Positions 1 through 8,676 of a DNA stretch of 64,000 nucleotides are shown here, piece after piece. Origin of the DNA: CAZWKX01 sp964614095 (lineage in GTDB: Bacteria > Actinomycetota > Acidimicrobiia > Spongiisociales > UBA11373); NCBI GenBank assembly GCA_964614095.1, contig CAZTJO010000001.1, forward strand, positions 124,001-188,000, read 5' to 3'. A model generated the notes under the pieces. That model worked only from the letters and a program-made list of their open reading frames with translations. It did not search any database and was not told where the DNA came from. Position 1 is the stretch's first letter. Each line of letters begins with the position of its first letter. The position numbers were made by a program, and so were the translations under genes.

Positions 1-2
1 GG

Positions 3-629
3 TGGCTCATCTCCAGGGGGATCGAGCCGTCGATGTTCAACTCGTACGGATCACGCCGCGGCAACGACCTCGTGATGACTCGCGGCACGTTCGCCAACAC
101 TCGCATCCGCAATGAGTTGGCGCCGGGCTCCGAAGGAGGTTTCACCACCGATTTCACCGACGGCAAGGTGAAGACGGTCTACGAAGCAAGCCTCTCGTAC
201 GCCGCAGCCGGCATTCCCCTGATGGTGCTCGCCGGCAAGGACTACGGCATGGGCTCGTCACGCGATTGGGCGGCCAAAGGAGCCTTCCTGCTGGGAGTGA
301 GAGTTGTGCTCGCCGACTCCTTTGAGCGAATCCACCGATCGAACCTTGTGATGATGGGAGTGCTGCCCTTGACCTTCCCCCCCGCCCTGAGCGCCGATGG
401 CCTCGGACTCGATGGCAGCGAGAGCTACGACATTCTCCTCGACAAAACCCTGGAGCCTCGCCAGCCCGTGCCGGTGCGTGTCACCAGAGATGACGGCACC
501 GAGGTCTCCTTCGATGCCATCGCCCAGGTGGAGACGCCCGTCGAGGTCGAGTACCTGCGCCGCGGGGGCATACTCCACTCGGTTCTGCTGAGCATGGCCG
601 CCGAGCACAAGGCCGAAGCCGGCCGGTAG
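3..629 (+). CDS. acnA: Aconitate hydratase, C-terminal part (5' end outside window)
   Basis: This is the C-terminal swivel domain of aconitase/IRP1-type aconitate hydratase, which interconverts citrate and isocitrate in the TCA cycle. About 208 residues are present and the frame is open to the window edge, so the Fe-S catalytic core lies upstream. Visible family signatures are FNSYGSRRGN near the start, followed by RGTFANTRIRNEL, the substrate-binding GSSRDWAAKG, and ERIHRSNLVMMGVLPLTF. The first in-window ATG is internal to the family alignment and is not the start. A membrane thioredoxin follows 38 nt downstream on the same strand. The family assignment is firm; the choice of acnA over other aconitase-like names rests on this domain only. 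Confidence 0.93.
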   Translation, partial: WLISRGIEPSMFNSYGSRRGNDLVMTRGTFANTRIRNELAPGSEGGFTTDFTDGKVKTVYEASLSYAAAGIPLMVLAGKDYGMGSSRDWAAKGAFLLGVRVVLADSFERIHRSNLVMMGVLPLTFPPALSADGLGLDGSESYDILLDKTLEPRQPVPVRVTRDDGTEVSFDAIAQVETPVEVEYLRRGGILHSVLLSMAAEHKAEAGR

Positions 630-667
630 AAGGCGAACAGGGACGGCCCACTGATACCGTTCCGCCG

Positions 668-1276
668 ATGAACGACGAGAAGAGGCACGACCACACCTGC
701 CTCTGGTTTCTCCTGGCGGCAGCCCTGCTGCTGGTCGTGATCGTCACTGTGGTGATTGTGCTCAGCGTCGGCCACGACACGACGACGACAGCAACCACCG
801 ATCCGGATTCCGGAAGCGCCACGACGCAGGGTGCTCCTCCTGAGCCGGACCCTGAAGTTGCCCTGGCCCCCGACTTCAGCGTCACCCTCTTCGACGGCAC
901 CGAGTTCAGCCTGAACAAGCATCTAGCCGACGACGGCCGCCCCGTGCTACTGAATCTGTGGGCATCGTGGTGCGATCCCTGCAGGGACGAGATGCCGGAC
1001 ATCGACTCTGCAGCCGGTGAGCATCCAAACGTGTTCTTCCTGGGAATCGCCGTCGACGACACGAGAGAGGCGGCTCGGGCGTTTGCCGAGACGATCGGTG
1101 TGATGTACCCCCTGGGCGCGGATGATTCCGGCGAAGTAGGTGACGCCTACCCGATACTCGGGCTGCCCGTCACTTTCCTCATCGACGGCGACGGCACCAT
1201 CGCCGTCGTGGCGTATGGCCAGCTCTCCGCGGATCGGATTGAAGAGCTGCTCTCAACCGTGGGAGACAGATCCTAG
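668..1276 (+). CDS. Membrane-anchored TlpA/ResA-like thioredoxin-fold protein
   Basis: Predicted thiol-disulfide oxidoreductase of 202 aa acting outside the membrane. Residues about 12-34 form one hydrophobic segment, followed by a Thr/Pro-rich linker (37-62) and a thioredoxin-like domain. The redox motif is WCDPC at 101-105 and the cis-proline loop is GLPVTF at about 165-170. Proteins of this type reduce disulfides of exported substrates, for example in cytochrome c maturation, but no ccm/res genes are nearby, so the partner is unknown. The stop codon overlaps the convergent SLC13 gene: the two TAG stops share the tetranucleotide CTAG at 1273-1276. Confidence 0.85.
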   Translation: MNDEKRHDHTCLWFLLAAALLLVVIVTVVIVLSVGHDTTTTATTDPDSGSATTQGAPPEPDPEVALAPDFSVTLFDGTEFSLNKHLADDGRPVLLNLWASWCDPCRDEMPDIDSAAGEHPNVFFLGIAVDDTREAARAFAETIGVMYPLGADDSGEVGDAYPILGLPVTFLIDGDGTIAVVAYGQLSADRIEELLSTVGDRS

Positions 1277-3075
1277 AACGGCCAGAACACCGGAGTCAGC
1301 GCCACCAGACCACCCACCGTGATGATGGTCAGCGGCAGGCCGAGTCGTGCGTAATCGGAGAACTTGTAGCCGCCGGGCCCCCACACCATCGTGTTGGTCT
1401 GGTACCCGATAGGAGTGAGGAACGATGCCGATGCCGACAAGGCGACGGCCACAATGAAGCCACGCGGCTCGACCCCGAGCCCGGCAGCAGCCGCCACCGC
1501 GATGGGAAACATGAGGATGGCGGCAGCATTGTTGGTGATCAGCTCCGTCAGCAAGATCGTGGCGAGCACGAGGCCCAAAAGCACCCCGCGCTCGTTGAGG
1601 GGGGCAAACCCATCCACGATGATCTCGGCGATCTTGTCGGCGAGGCCGTGTTTGGCCACAGCCTCGCCGATGCCGAACGCCGATCCGATCACCAGCAGCA
1701 CGTTCAGGTCGATGGCGTTGCGCACCTCCCCCGCAGTAAGCGTTCCGGTGAGAAAGATGGCAAGGGCTCCCACCAGCGAAGCTTCGAGGATGCCGACGAG
1801 CCCCGAAGCCGCCGCCACAACAACGCCGAGTGTGATGAGCCCGGCGAACATCGCTTTCTCGGAACGGGCCGGCTCCACTCCACTCAGGCGGGACACCACG
1901 AGGAAATCGCTGCGGTCCCTCCAGCGCGGCAGAAAGCTGGAACCGGCCAGCAGCAGCAGCGTGTCACCGACCCGAAGCCGTACCTCGCCGAGCTTGCCCT
2001 CCACCCGCTGTCCTGCCCGGTGGATGGCCACCACCGCAGCCTGGTAGCGGGCCCGGAAACCAACGTCCCGAAGCGATCGCCCCACCAGTGGCGATGCCGA
2101 CCCCACCACCGCCTCAAAGAAGACGAGACGTGCCGTATCGAAACCCTCCATGTCCCCGGCCTCGGCAGTAAGTCCTTTTGTGTTGTGGAGGTCGGCCACG
2201 TCGTCGGCCTTGCCGACAAACCGGAGGCGATCTCCGCCGTGCAGCTCGACACTCGGCGACACCGGCGCGATCACTTGGCCTCCACGGTCGATCTGCACCA
2301 GGAAGAGGCCGGAGAGATGACGCAAGCCACCATCGCGTACGGTGGCGCCGTCGATTGACCCCCCAGGCACCACCGTCATGTCGACAACAAACTCGCGGAT
2401 ATCGCTTTCGAGATCGCGTCGTGCCGGCCGTCGTATCGGAAGCATGATCGGGGCCAGCACCAGGAGAACGGCGAGCCCGGCCAGGGCGATGGGAAGGCCG
2501 GCCTTCCCTATCTCGAAGAACCCGAGTGCATCCCTGCCCGTCTCCTCCAGCAGTCCGGAGATCACCACGTTTGTCGAAGTGCCGATGACGGTGACCATGC
2601 CGCCCAGGATCGCGGCAAAAGACAACGGCATGAGGAACCCGGAGACCGAGCGCCGATTCCTGTCGGCCCAACGCGACACCGCAGGCACGAGGGTGGCGAC
2701 GATCGGCGTGTTATTGAGGAATGCGGAAGTCGCCGCCGAGGGCAAGGCCACACGAGCCAGAGCGGCCCGTTCGCCGAGGGGCTTGCCCAGCACTCGATCC
2801 AGCAGAGGTCCCAACAAGCCGGTTCGCTCCACGGCCGCAGCGACGACGTAGAGGGCGGCAACGGTGATGGGAGCCGGATTGCTGAAGCCGGAGAATGCCT
2901 CCGCCGGCTCGAGTACTCCGGACACAAGCAGCACCACGGTCGCGCCAAAGATGAGCACCGACGGCGCGGTGATCTCGCGCGCCACGGCCACGATGGTGAG
3001 CACAACCACGCCGAGGGTGAACCAGGCTTCCCAGGTCACGAACCACCCCCCAACCTTGAGGGCCCAGGAGCACAT
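1273..3075 (-). CDS. SLC13-family (DASS-like) transporter with two RCK_C domains
   Basis: Polytopic permease of about 600 aa. An N-terminal half of hydrophobic helices carries the NNTPIVATLVPAV segment. A soluble middle section has two TrkA-C/RCK_C-like units (about residues 230-300 and 315-395, each with a GDxLxxxG pattern). A second membrane half contains LITNNAAAILMFP. The family transports dicarboxylates, sulfate or other anions with Na+; the substrate cannot be read from sequence. The ATG at 3075 has only a distant purine-rich stretch upstream. A GTG at 3039, preceded by a G-run, is a plausible alternative and would drop 12 residues. It is convergent with the thioredoxin gene. Confidence 0.85.
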   Translation of the reverse strand: MCSWALKVGGWFVTWEAWFTLGVVVLTIVAVAREITAPSVLIFGATVVLLVSGVLEPAEAFSGFSNPAPITVAALYVVAAAVERTGLLGPLLDRVLGKPLGERAALARVALPSAATSAFLNNTPIVATLVPAVSRWADRNRRSVSGFLMPLSFAAILGGMVTVIGTSTNVVISGLLEETGRDALGFFEIGKAGLPIALAGLAVLLVLAPIMLPIRRPARRDLESDIREFVVDMTVVPGGSIDGATVRDGGLRHLSGLFLVQIDRGGQVIAPVSPSVELHGGDRLRFVGKADDVADLHNTKGLTAEAGDMEGFDTARLVFFEAVVGSASPLVGRSLRDVGFRARYQAAVVAIHRAGQRVEGKLGEVRLRVGDTLLLLAGSSFLPRWRDRSDFLVVSRLSGVEPARSEKAMFAGLITLGVVVAAASGLVGILEASLVGALAIFLTGTLTAGEVRNAIDLNVLLVIGSAFGIGEAVAKHGLADKIAEIIVDGFAPLNERGVLLGLVLATILLTELITNNAAAILMFPIAVAAAAGLGVEPRGFIVAVALSASASFLTPIGYQTNTMVWGPGGYKFSDYARLGLPLTIITVGGLVALTPVFWPF

Positions 3076-3173
3076 TCGGCCAACATTTGCTCCCTAGAGG
3101 TTCGGGGCGGCATATCGGTAGCCCGGCACGGCACGGATCTCCCGGCTTGGTCCGGCGAGCATACCGGTCCAGG

Positions 3174-4370
3174 CTAGGTGCCTGCTACGCCGCGCCGCTG
3201 CAACACGCGGCGCAGCGCGGCCACGATCACCGGGTCGTAGTCGTAGGCGGCCCCACGATGAAGAACCTCGAGCGCATCCACGGGCTCCATGCCCTCGGAG
3301 ATGGCGAGGTCGTAAGCCGCCGTCACCCTCACCACCTGTGCCGCAACGGGCAGATCCTCGTCACGAACTTCCCCCGGGCGACGGTAGCCCCGGTGCGTCT
3401 CGCTCACGATCGACGCCACCGGCTCCAGATACGGCGCCTCGGCGATGATGGCCGAGCTCCACTGCGCCACATCACGGTCGGTGTGCCCGCCGCCCGCCAC
3501 AGCCGGGTCGGCCAGAACAACCCGCCCAATGTCATGCAGGTGAGCGGCAAACTCGATGCGCTCCGTGGCGCCGCGGCTCAACCCAAGCTCACCGGCCACC
3601 GCGACCGCGCCGTCGGCCACGCGAGCTCCATGGCCCGGCGGAGTCAGCCCGGCGGCCTCGGGAATCCTGCCCAAGGTCCGGATGGTCTGCCGATACGTCT
3701 CCTCCGTTGCCGCCAGGCGGCGCAGCGAGACGTGGGCAAACCCGTAGGGCACCGTCGCCAGAAGCAGGGCCCACCACCCCACGTCCGGCTCGGTGACACC
3801 ATAGATCGCTCCCGAAGCCAGCAGCACAAAGTGGGCCGGCCAGTCGGCCAGCCCCGAAAAGAACACCAGCCTTCGGGTCAGGCGCTGATGTGTGCCCGAC
3901 AAAAGCGCCCGCACGAACACCGACATCAGGTACCAGGCGACGCTCGCCGCCACCACTATCGAGAGGTGCGGCCATCCGGCACCGTGAGAGTGCGGCATCC
4001 ACTCGTGTATGCCGCCAGCCACCGCAATGAACACGCCCAGCCCGGCGAGCTGGGCGGGAAGCAGGTCGTCTGCTGAACGAATGCCGTGGCGAATGCGGAT
4101 GAACAACCAGCCTGCGGGAATTCCGATTGCACCGGCGCAAGCGAGCGTCGCCATAGAGAAACGCAGTGTCAAGGTCGCCGCCACCGCCACTGCAGAACTC
4201 AGCGGCTGCACCCTCGTCACCCGGCTCGGCATAGCGGCGGCATGACCCGCCAGAAAAGCAGCTCCAACGGCAAGAACCGCCAACAGGTCGCCCCACAGTG
4301 CCGCCGCAACCAATCCCGCCGCGGGCAATCCCGCCAGCAGAGTCACCCGAAGAAGAGTCCAGCTAGGCAC
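3174..4370 (-). CDS. Multi-TM protein with degenerate HD-GYP-like domain (HD kept, GYP lost)
   Basis: 398 aa. The first about 220 residues are mostly hydrophobic helices; the C-terminal about 160 residues resemble an HD/HD-GYP phosphohydrolase domain. HLHDIGRV at 277-284 keeps the metal-binding HD. The region that should carry the HHExxDGxGYP motif reads ETHRGYRRPGE (324-334), so the second histidine and GYP are missing. HD-GYP proteins hydrolyse c-di-GMP; here activity is doubtful. Its start overlaps the end of the upstream paralog by 8 nt, so the two are probably translationally coupled and may work as a pair. Confidence 0.72.
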   Translation of the reverse strand: MPSWTLLRVTLLAGLPAAGLVAAALWGDLLAVLAVGAAFLAGHAAAMPSRVTRVQPLSSAVAVAATLTLRFSMATLACAGAIGIPAGWLFIRIRHGIRSADDLLPAQLAGLGVFIAVAGGIHEWMPHSHGAGWPHLSIVVAASVAWYLMSVFVRALLSGTHQRLTRRLVFFSGLADWPAHFVLLASGAIYGVTEPDVGWWALLLATVPYGFAHVSLRRLAATEETYRQTIRTLGRIPEAAGLTPPGHGARVADGAVAVAGELGLSRGATERIEFAAHLHDIGRVVLADPAVAGGGHTDRDVAQWSSAIIAEAPYLEPVASIVSETHRGYRRPGEVRDEDLPVAAQVVRVTAAYDLAISEGMEPVDALEVLHRGAAYDYDPVIVAALRRVLQRRGVAGT

Positions 4371-5658
4371 GCATTGCCCTATCTCTCACCAGCCGTTCCA
4401 CTTCGGCGGCGGTGGCCTCGTCGGGGGACCCGTAGACCTCACCGCGCCCGGTAATGGCCCCGATGAGAGCTTCCACGACCTCGGACCCAAACTCATCCGC
4501 ATGCTGCCGCAGCTCGTCGAAGGCCTCAGCCTGGGTGACTGCAGCCCGGTACGAACGGGCCGTCGTCAGCGTGTCGAATCGGTCGGCGGCGGCAAACAGC
4601 CTCTCCTCGAGTGAACCGTCGGGACGCTCCGCCAGCGTACGGCTTCCGGTGACGATCTCGACCATGGGGGCCAGGAACTGCACGTCGGAGAGCAGCTCCT
4701 CCACCACTCTCATATGGCGCTCGACCCGGGCATTCTCATCTGCGGTGAGCCGCGATTCGGTGTGCAGCAGCGAAGGGGGGACCGCCACCCTTCCCATGCC
4801 GTGAATGAGAGCCGCCCACCGCAGCCGCTGCACGGTCTCTGGGGCAAGATCGAGTTCGGCAGCGCTGATGTCTATGAAGTAGGCTACCCGCTCACTGTGG
4901 CCCCGGGTATAGGGATCGAGCGCCTCCACCGCCTTCACCACACCACGAATCGTCGCCTCGTGCGCTTCCCTCAGCTGGGCGTAGCTGGCGAAGGCGATCT
5001 GCCCGACACCAAAGGCGAACACCCCAATCGGAAGGATCACCGGGCCGACGATCAGATAGGCCACACCAAGACCGGCCCCCAGCACGGCAAGCACGGAAAG
5101 GGCAAGATGATTGGGCAGTAGCTGCGTCCACGGCCGTACCTCGCGCTCCGGGTACAGGACACTGGTAGCGATGGCAACGATACGAAAACTCAGCCAGTCG
5201 TAGACGATGGCGGCTAGGGCGGCACCGGCGATGATCAGCGGCAGGTCGCCGCGTGTGGTCTCGCCGACCGGCAGGAAAAGCGAGAAGACGGCAATGGCAA
5301 GTGTCATCGACACCACAAACTGCCCGAAGTTGGCCAAGGCCAGAGCCCATTGCCGCCGCTTCAGATCCTGAGGATGCAGGATCGAGGGCACAACCATGAG
5401 CACCGCGGCGAGAACGGCGCTCTCCCGCCCAAAGACAACCGCGCCGGCAAACACAACCATGACCGCCGAAGACACAAGAAGGCGGTCGTTGACCTCCACG
5501 GCGGAGTAGTCGAGGGCAACAAAAAAGACGGCAAATAGGGACCACAGCCAAAACGGTTCGGGAAGGTCCTGAACCAGGAAGAGTCCGACGAGCGCGCAAA
5601 CACCGGCGCCGGCAAAGCCGACCCCTAGCACAGTCCGACGTTGTGCTCTTGTCTCCAT
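4363..5658 (-). CDS. Multi-TM protein with degenerate HD domain (HD changed to HG)
   Basis: 431 aa, with the same architecture as its downstream neighbour: membrane helices over about residues 10-225, then an HD-GYP-like domain (about 235-410). The helix that should read HD reads ALIHGMGRV with HG at 286-287, and HHExxDGxGYP is absent (TGSRTLAERPDG in its place). The conserved DRFDTLTTARSYR segment typical of HD-GYP proteins is retained, which supports the family. Loss of the catalytic Asp suggests a sensor or pseudo-enzyme rather than a phosphodiesterase. It is the first gene of a two-gene operon; the ATG at 5658 has no obvious ribosome binding site. A short GC-rich hairpin lies at 5671-5685. 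Confidence 0.72.
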   Translation of the reverse strand: METRAQRRTVLGVGFAGAGVCALVGLFLVQDLPEPFWLWSLFAVFFVALDYSAVEVNDRLLVSSAVMVVFAGAVVFGRESAVLAAVLMVVPSILHPQDLKRRQWALALANFGQFVVSMTLAIAVFSLFLPVGETTRGDLPLIIAGAALAAIVYDWLSFRIVAIATSVLYPEREVRPWTQLLPNHLALSVLAVLGAGLGVAYLIVGPVILPIGVFAFGVGQIAFASYAQLREAHEATIRGVVKAVEALDPYTRGHSERVAYFIDISAAELDLAPETVQRLRWAALIHGMGRVAVPPSLLHTESRLTADENARVERHMRVVEELLSDVQFLAPMVEIVTGSRTLAERPDGSLEERLFAAADRFDTLTTARSYRAAVTQAEAFDELRQHADEFGSEVVEALIGAITGRGEVYGSPDEATAAEVERLVRDRAMRA

Positions 5659-5910
5659 ATGGGCAGCGGGCGCCCGGGTCGGGCGTCTATCCGATTCTCC
5701 AGCAGTCCATGCGGAGAACGACAGGCGCCCCGGGTCTCGCTTTTCCTGCAGATGCGACCATCCGGCTCACCTACCGCTTCCCTTCCAACGGATTCGACGC
5801 CGGCGCTAATCCGGCGCCATTCTTCCGCTCCGCTGAGTCGAAGGTTGGCCGTACTGTGACCCGGGCGGCCCCTTCCAGGAGTTCACCCGCGCATGTGCTT
5901 CTTCGGCACG

Positions 5911-5938
5911 TTGCGCGTCGGTCTTCACCGATGCGCGA
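5911..5938. other. Strong 12-bp hairpin in a 426-nt gene-free gap
   Basis: The gap 5659-6084 between divergent genes has no convincing coding sequence. Its main structure is an inverted repeat with arms 5911-5922 and 5927-5938 and a CTTC tetraloop; all twelve positions pair if two G-U wobbles are allowed. A weaker GTGC/GCAC stem precedes it. There is no U-tract, so it is not a standard terminator. It could be part of a small RNA or a 5' UTR element. Confidence 0.4.
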
Positions 5939-6084
5939 CCTCCCGGTGCTACCCAATCGACACGGGGTCGACTGGCAAAGAGTACCTGGTTCTGTCGCTA
6001 CGTGCCGGGCGAAGTTGGCTGTGTGACAGATCGTTGCCACCCCGGCTACGCTATGTGGCGGGCACCTCACGGTGGAGGCGGAGC

Positions 6085-6702
6085 ATGGATTACCGCGAGC
6101 TAGAGGAGACACTGACTCGTCTCCCCTCGGTGAACGCGGTTCGTGTCAGCGGCGACCGCTCCCGGGTACGCGAAGTGCATGTTCTCGCTGCTCCCGACAA
6201 AGCGGCCAAACAGGTGGTCCGCGACGTGCAGACCCTGGCCCTGGCCCGCTTCGGCATCGACCTCGATCGGCGGGTTATCTCGGTGGTGCAGATTGGACCC
6301 GACCTCATACGGGCCGAAGAAGACCGCCCCGCCATCATCGGTGTTCACGAGATACCCGAAGGCACCCGTACCACTGTGGCGGTCACCCTGCGCTGGCACA
6401 ACGAAGAGTACGTGGGAACGGCATCCGGGCCGGCGGCCCCGTCGGCCCGGCTCCGCCTGGTGGGTGAGGCTGCACTTCGCGCCAGCGAGGCCATCATCGC
6501 CGGCGATCCCCTCGCCCTCGACGCAATAGGGGCTCCCGGCGTCGGCATGCGCACGGTGATCATCGCCGTGGTGGTGAGCACGGGAACCCGCGGCGAAGAA
6601 GTCGCCGTCGGCTCGGCCCTCAGCACCGGCGATGACAGCGAGGCCACAGTGCGCGCCGTGCTCGATGCAGTAAACCGGCGCATCCACCGCCCCGACGGCT
6701 AA
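6085..6702 (+). CDS. Conserved hypothetical protein, 205 aa
   Basis: I do not recognise this family. The ATG at 6085 follows GGAGGCGGAGC, a good ribosome binding site, so I prefer it to the longer upstream ORF. The protein starts MDYRELEETLTRLPSVNAVR, a mixed alpha/beta pattern reminiscent of a small regulatory domain, and continues with further beta strands (TTVAVTLRWHNEEYVG) and a C-terminal segment ending in VLDAVNRR. There is no signal peptide or membrane helix. It is followed at 39 nt by a helix-hairpin-helix protein and then rlmN, a likely transcription unit. Confidence 0.6.
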   Translation: MDYRELEETLTRLPSVNAVRVSGDRSRVREVHVLAAPDKAAKQVVRDVQTLALARFGIDLDRRVISVVQIGPDLIRAEEDRPAIIGVHEIPEGTRTTVAVTLRWHNEEYVGTASGPAAPSARLRLVGEAALRASEAIIAGDPLALDAIGAPGVGMRTVIIAVVVSTGTRGEEVAVGSALSTGDDSEATVRAVLDAVNRRIHRPDG

Positions 6703-6741
6703 CAACGGGGACCCGGCAGTACAATCGGCGCTGGAGGACAC

Positions 6742-7098
6742 GTGAAACGTTCATCTCTCGCAGGCATCCTTACCGTCGCCGCCGCCGCCGTAGCCATCTG
6801 GGTGCTCAAGGATCGCCTTGCCGCCCCCAAACCCGTTGGTTCCGTCGAACCAGTGAGAGTCCCGCCTGCGCCGCCGCCACGGCCCAGGGCAAAAACGGCG
6901 GCCGCCGAACCGCCGGACGACCTGACCGTCGTCAAGGGCATCGGCCCCGTATACCGGGCTCGGCTCGCTGCCGCCGGAATCACCAGCTTCGGCGCTCTGG
7001 CCACTGCCGACGCGGCGGACGTTGCCACAGCTGCCGAGGTCCCTGAGGTACGCGCCCGCGATTGGATCACCCAGGCAGGCGGCCTGGCCGGGCACTGA
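6742..7098 (+). CDS. Membrane-anchored helix-hairpin-helix protein
   Basis: 118 aa starting at GTG 6742 behind GGAGGACAC. Residues about 5-23 form a hydrophobic anchor; a Pro/Ala-rich stretch (about 35-60) leads to a helix-hairpin-helix-like module, DDLTVVKGIGPVYRARLAAAG, with the KGIGP turn typical of DNA-binding or protein-interaction HhH units, also found fused to ribosomal L21-like and NADH dehydrogenase-associated proteins. The function is unknown. It overlaps the longest possible start of rlmN by 37 nt, or ends 8 nt before the alternative start. Confidence 0.65.
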   Translation: MKRSSLAGILTVAAAAVAIWVLKDRLAAPKPVGSVEPVRVPPAPPPRPRAKTAAAEPPDDLTVVKGIGPVYRARLAAAGITSFGALATADAADVATAAEVPEVRARDWITQAGGLAGH

Positions 7099-8180
7099 AA
7101 ATCCCGTTGCCGTATCTGACGCCGCCTGAGGATCTGGCGTCGCTGCTGCCGGGAGAGCCGCCCTTTCGGGTCCGCCAGTTGCGTGCCTGGCTCTATCAAA
7201 CCCCGGTTCTCCACGCCGCCGGCATGACGAATCTGCCCGCGACGCTGCGGGACCACATCGAGCCCACGTTGTGGCCGTTTGCCGTCGAGGAGGAGCAGAT
7301 CGCCGACCGCGGCAAGACGGTCAAGTGGCTGTTTCGATCCGGTGATGGTGCCACCATCGAGGCCGTGCTGATCGACTACCCCTCCCGGACGACCCTTTGC
7401 ATCTCCTCGCAGGCAGGGTGCGCCATGTCGTGCGCGTTCTGCGCAACCGGCCAGTTCGGCTTCGAGCGCCACCTCAGTGCAGGTGAGATCACCGCCCAAG
7501 TGGCCTACGCCTCAGCATGGCTGCGCAGTGTCGGCCTGCCGAGATGTCCCGACCGTCTATCCAACGTGGTGTTTATGGGCATGGGTGAGCCCCTGGCCAA
7601 CTATGACTCGGTGCGAGAGGCCATCCGCCGTTTCACCGTGGAGATGGGCATCTCGGCCCGGTCGATCACGGTGTCCACCGTGGGCGTCATTCCCGGAATG
7701 CTGCGCCTTGCCGAGGAGCCCTGGCCCCTGACTCTGGCCCTCAGCCTCCACGCCGCCGACGATGACCTGCGCAGCCGTCTCGTCCCCCTGAATCGGCGCT
7801 ACCCAATCGCCGATTTGGTGGCTGCAGCCACCGCTTTCCACCAAAGCAAGAGACGGAGGGTGTCGCTGGAATGGGCGTTGATCGCAGGCGTCAACGACAC
7901 CCGAGAGCAGGCCCGAGGTCTGGCCGCAATTGCAGCCGAGCTGCGCGCCCACGTGAACGTCATACCACTCAACCCCACTCCACTTTCCCCGCTGCGGGCG
8001 CCGTCGATGCCCGCCGCCCGCTCTTTTGTTGCCCAAGTCCGGGCCGCCGGAGCCAACGTCACTCTGCGCCACACCCGCGGCCAGAACATCGACGCTGCCT
8101 GCGGACAGCTGCGAGCCCGCAAGGCAGAGGACGCGGCGGGTGATTCCACCAACCGCGGCACAGTGCACGGTCGCCGGTAA
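7062..8180 (+). CDS. rlmN: 23S rRNA (adenine2503-C2)/tRNA (A37) methyltransferase RlmN
   Basis: Radical SAM methyltransferase of 372 aa from the longest start. The [4Fe-4S] cluster ligands are in CAMSCAFC (Cys120, 124, 127), followed by ATGQFGF typical of RlmN. Further family motifs are NVVFMGMGEPLANYD, VSTVGVIPGM, LALSLHAADDDLRSRLVPLN and the C-terminal HTRGQNIDAACGQL with the catalytic Cys. It methylates A2503 of 23S rRNA and A37 of some tRNAs. Both candidate starts are TTG: 7062 overlaps the upstream gene by 37 nt, while 7107 leaves an 8-nt gap and gives 357 aa. Neither has a strong ribosome binding site, so the start is uncertain. Confidence 0.95.
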   Translation: MDHPGRRPGRALKIPLPYLTPPEDLASLLPGEPPFRVRQLRAWLYQTPVLHAAGMTNLPATLRDHIEPTLWPFAVEEEQIADRGKTVKWLFRSGDGATIEAVLIDYPSRTTLCISSQAGCAMSCAFCATGQFGFERHLSAGEITAQVAYASAWLRSVGLPRCPDRLSNVVFMGMGEPLANYDSVREAIRRFTVEMGISARSITVSTVGVIPGMLRLAEEPWPLTLALSLHAADDDLRSRLVPLNRRYPIADLVAAATAFHQSKRRRVSLEWALIAGVNDTREQARGLAAIAAELRAHVNVIPLNPTPLSPLRAPSMPAARSFVAQVRAAGANVTLRHTRGQNIDAACGQLRARKAEDAAGDSTNRGTVHGRR

Positions 8181-8210
8181 TCTCCCCAGCCGCATCTCTG
8201 GAGAGGGACA

Positions 8211-8675
8211 ATGACGCTGAGCCCAGGAGACCCAGCCCCGCGTTTTGTACTACAAGACGACGCCGGCACCGTCGTGTCACTCGACGATTTCACCGGCCGG
8301 CACCTCGTGGTTTTCTTCTATCCGAAGGCCTTCACCCCCGGCTGCACCACTGAAGCCTGCGACTTCCGGGATCGCCACGAGACATTCCTCGCCGCCGGCT
8401 ATGACATCGTCGGAATCAGCCCGGACCCGCCGGAGCTGCTCGGCGATTTCCGCCACGAGCACTCGCTCCCCTTCCCTCTGCTGTCCGACCCGAACCACAA
8501 GATTGCCTCCGCTTTCGGCGTGTGGGGAACAAGAAGGCGCTACGGCAAAGAATCCGAAGGACTCATCCGCTCCACGTTCATCATCGGACCCGACGGGCTC
8601 GTCGAGAAGGCGTGGCGCGACGTCCAGGCCAAGGGCCACGCCGATCGAACCCTCGAGGAAATCGGCTCTCGCTGA
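8211..8675 (+). CDS. bcp: Thioredoxin-dependent thiol peroxidase (Bcp/PrxQ)
   Basis: 154-aa peroxiredoxin that reduces hydroperoxides using thioredoxin. FYPKAFTPGCTTEACDFRD carries the peroxidatic Cys45 and the resolving Cys50, the five-residue spacing of the E. coli BCP type. The ATG at 8211 follows GGAGAGGGACA. Gene length is normal for the family. The stop at 8675 lies next to the convergent fetB stop at 8677. Confidence 0.93.
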   Translation: MTLSPGDPAPRFVLQDDAGTVVSLDDFTGRHLVVFFYPKAFTPGCTTEACDFRDRHETFLAAGYDIVGISPDPPELLGDFRHEHSLPFPLLSDPNHKIASAFGVWGTRRRYGKESEGLIRSTFIIGPDGLVEKAWRDVQAKGHADRTLEEIGSR

Positions 8676-8676
8676 C

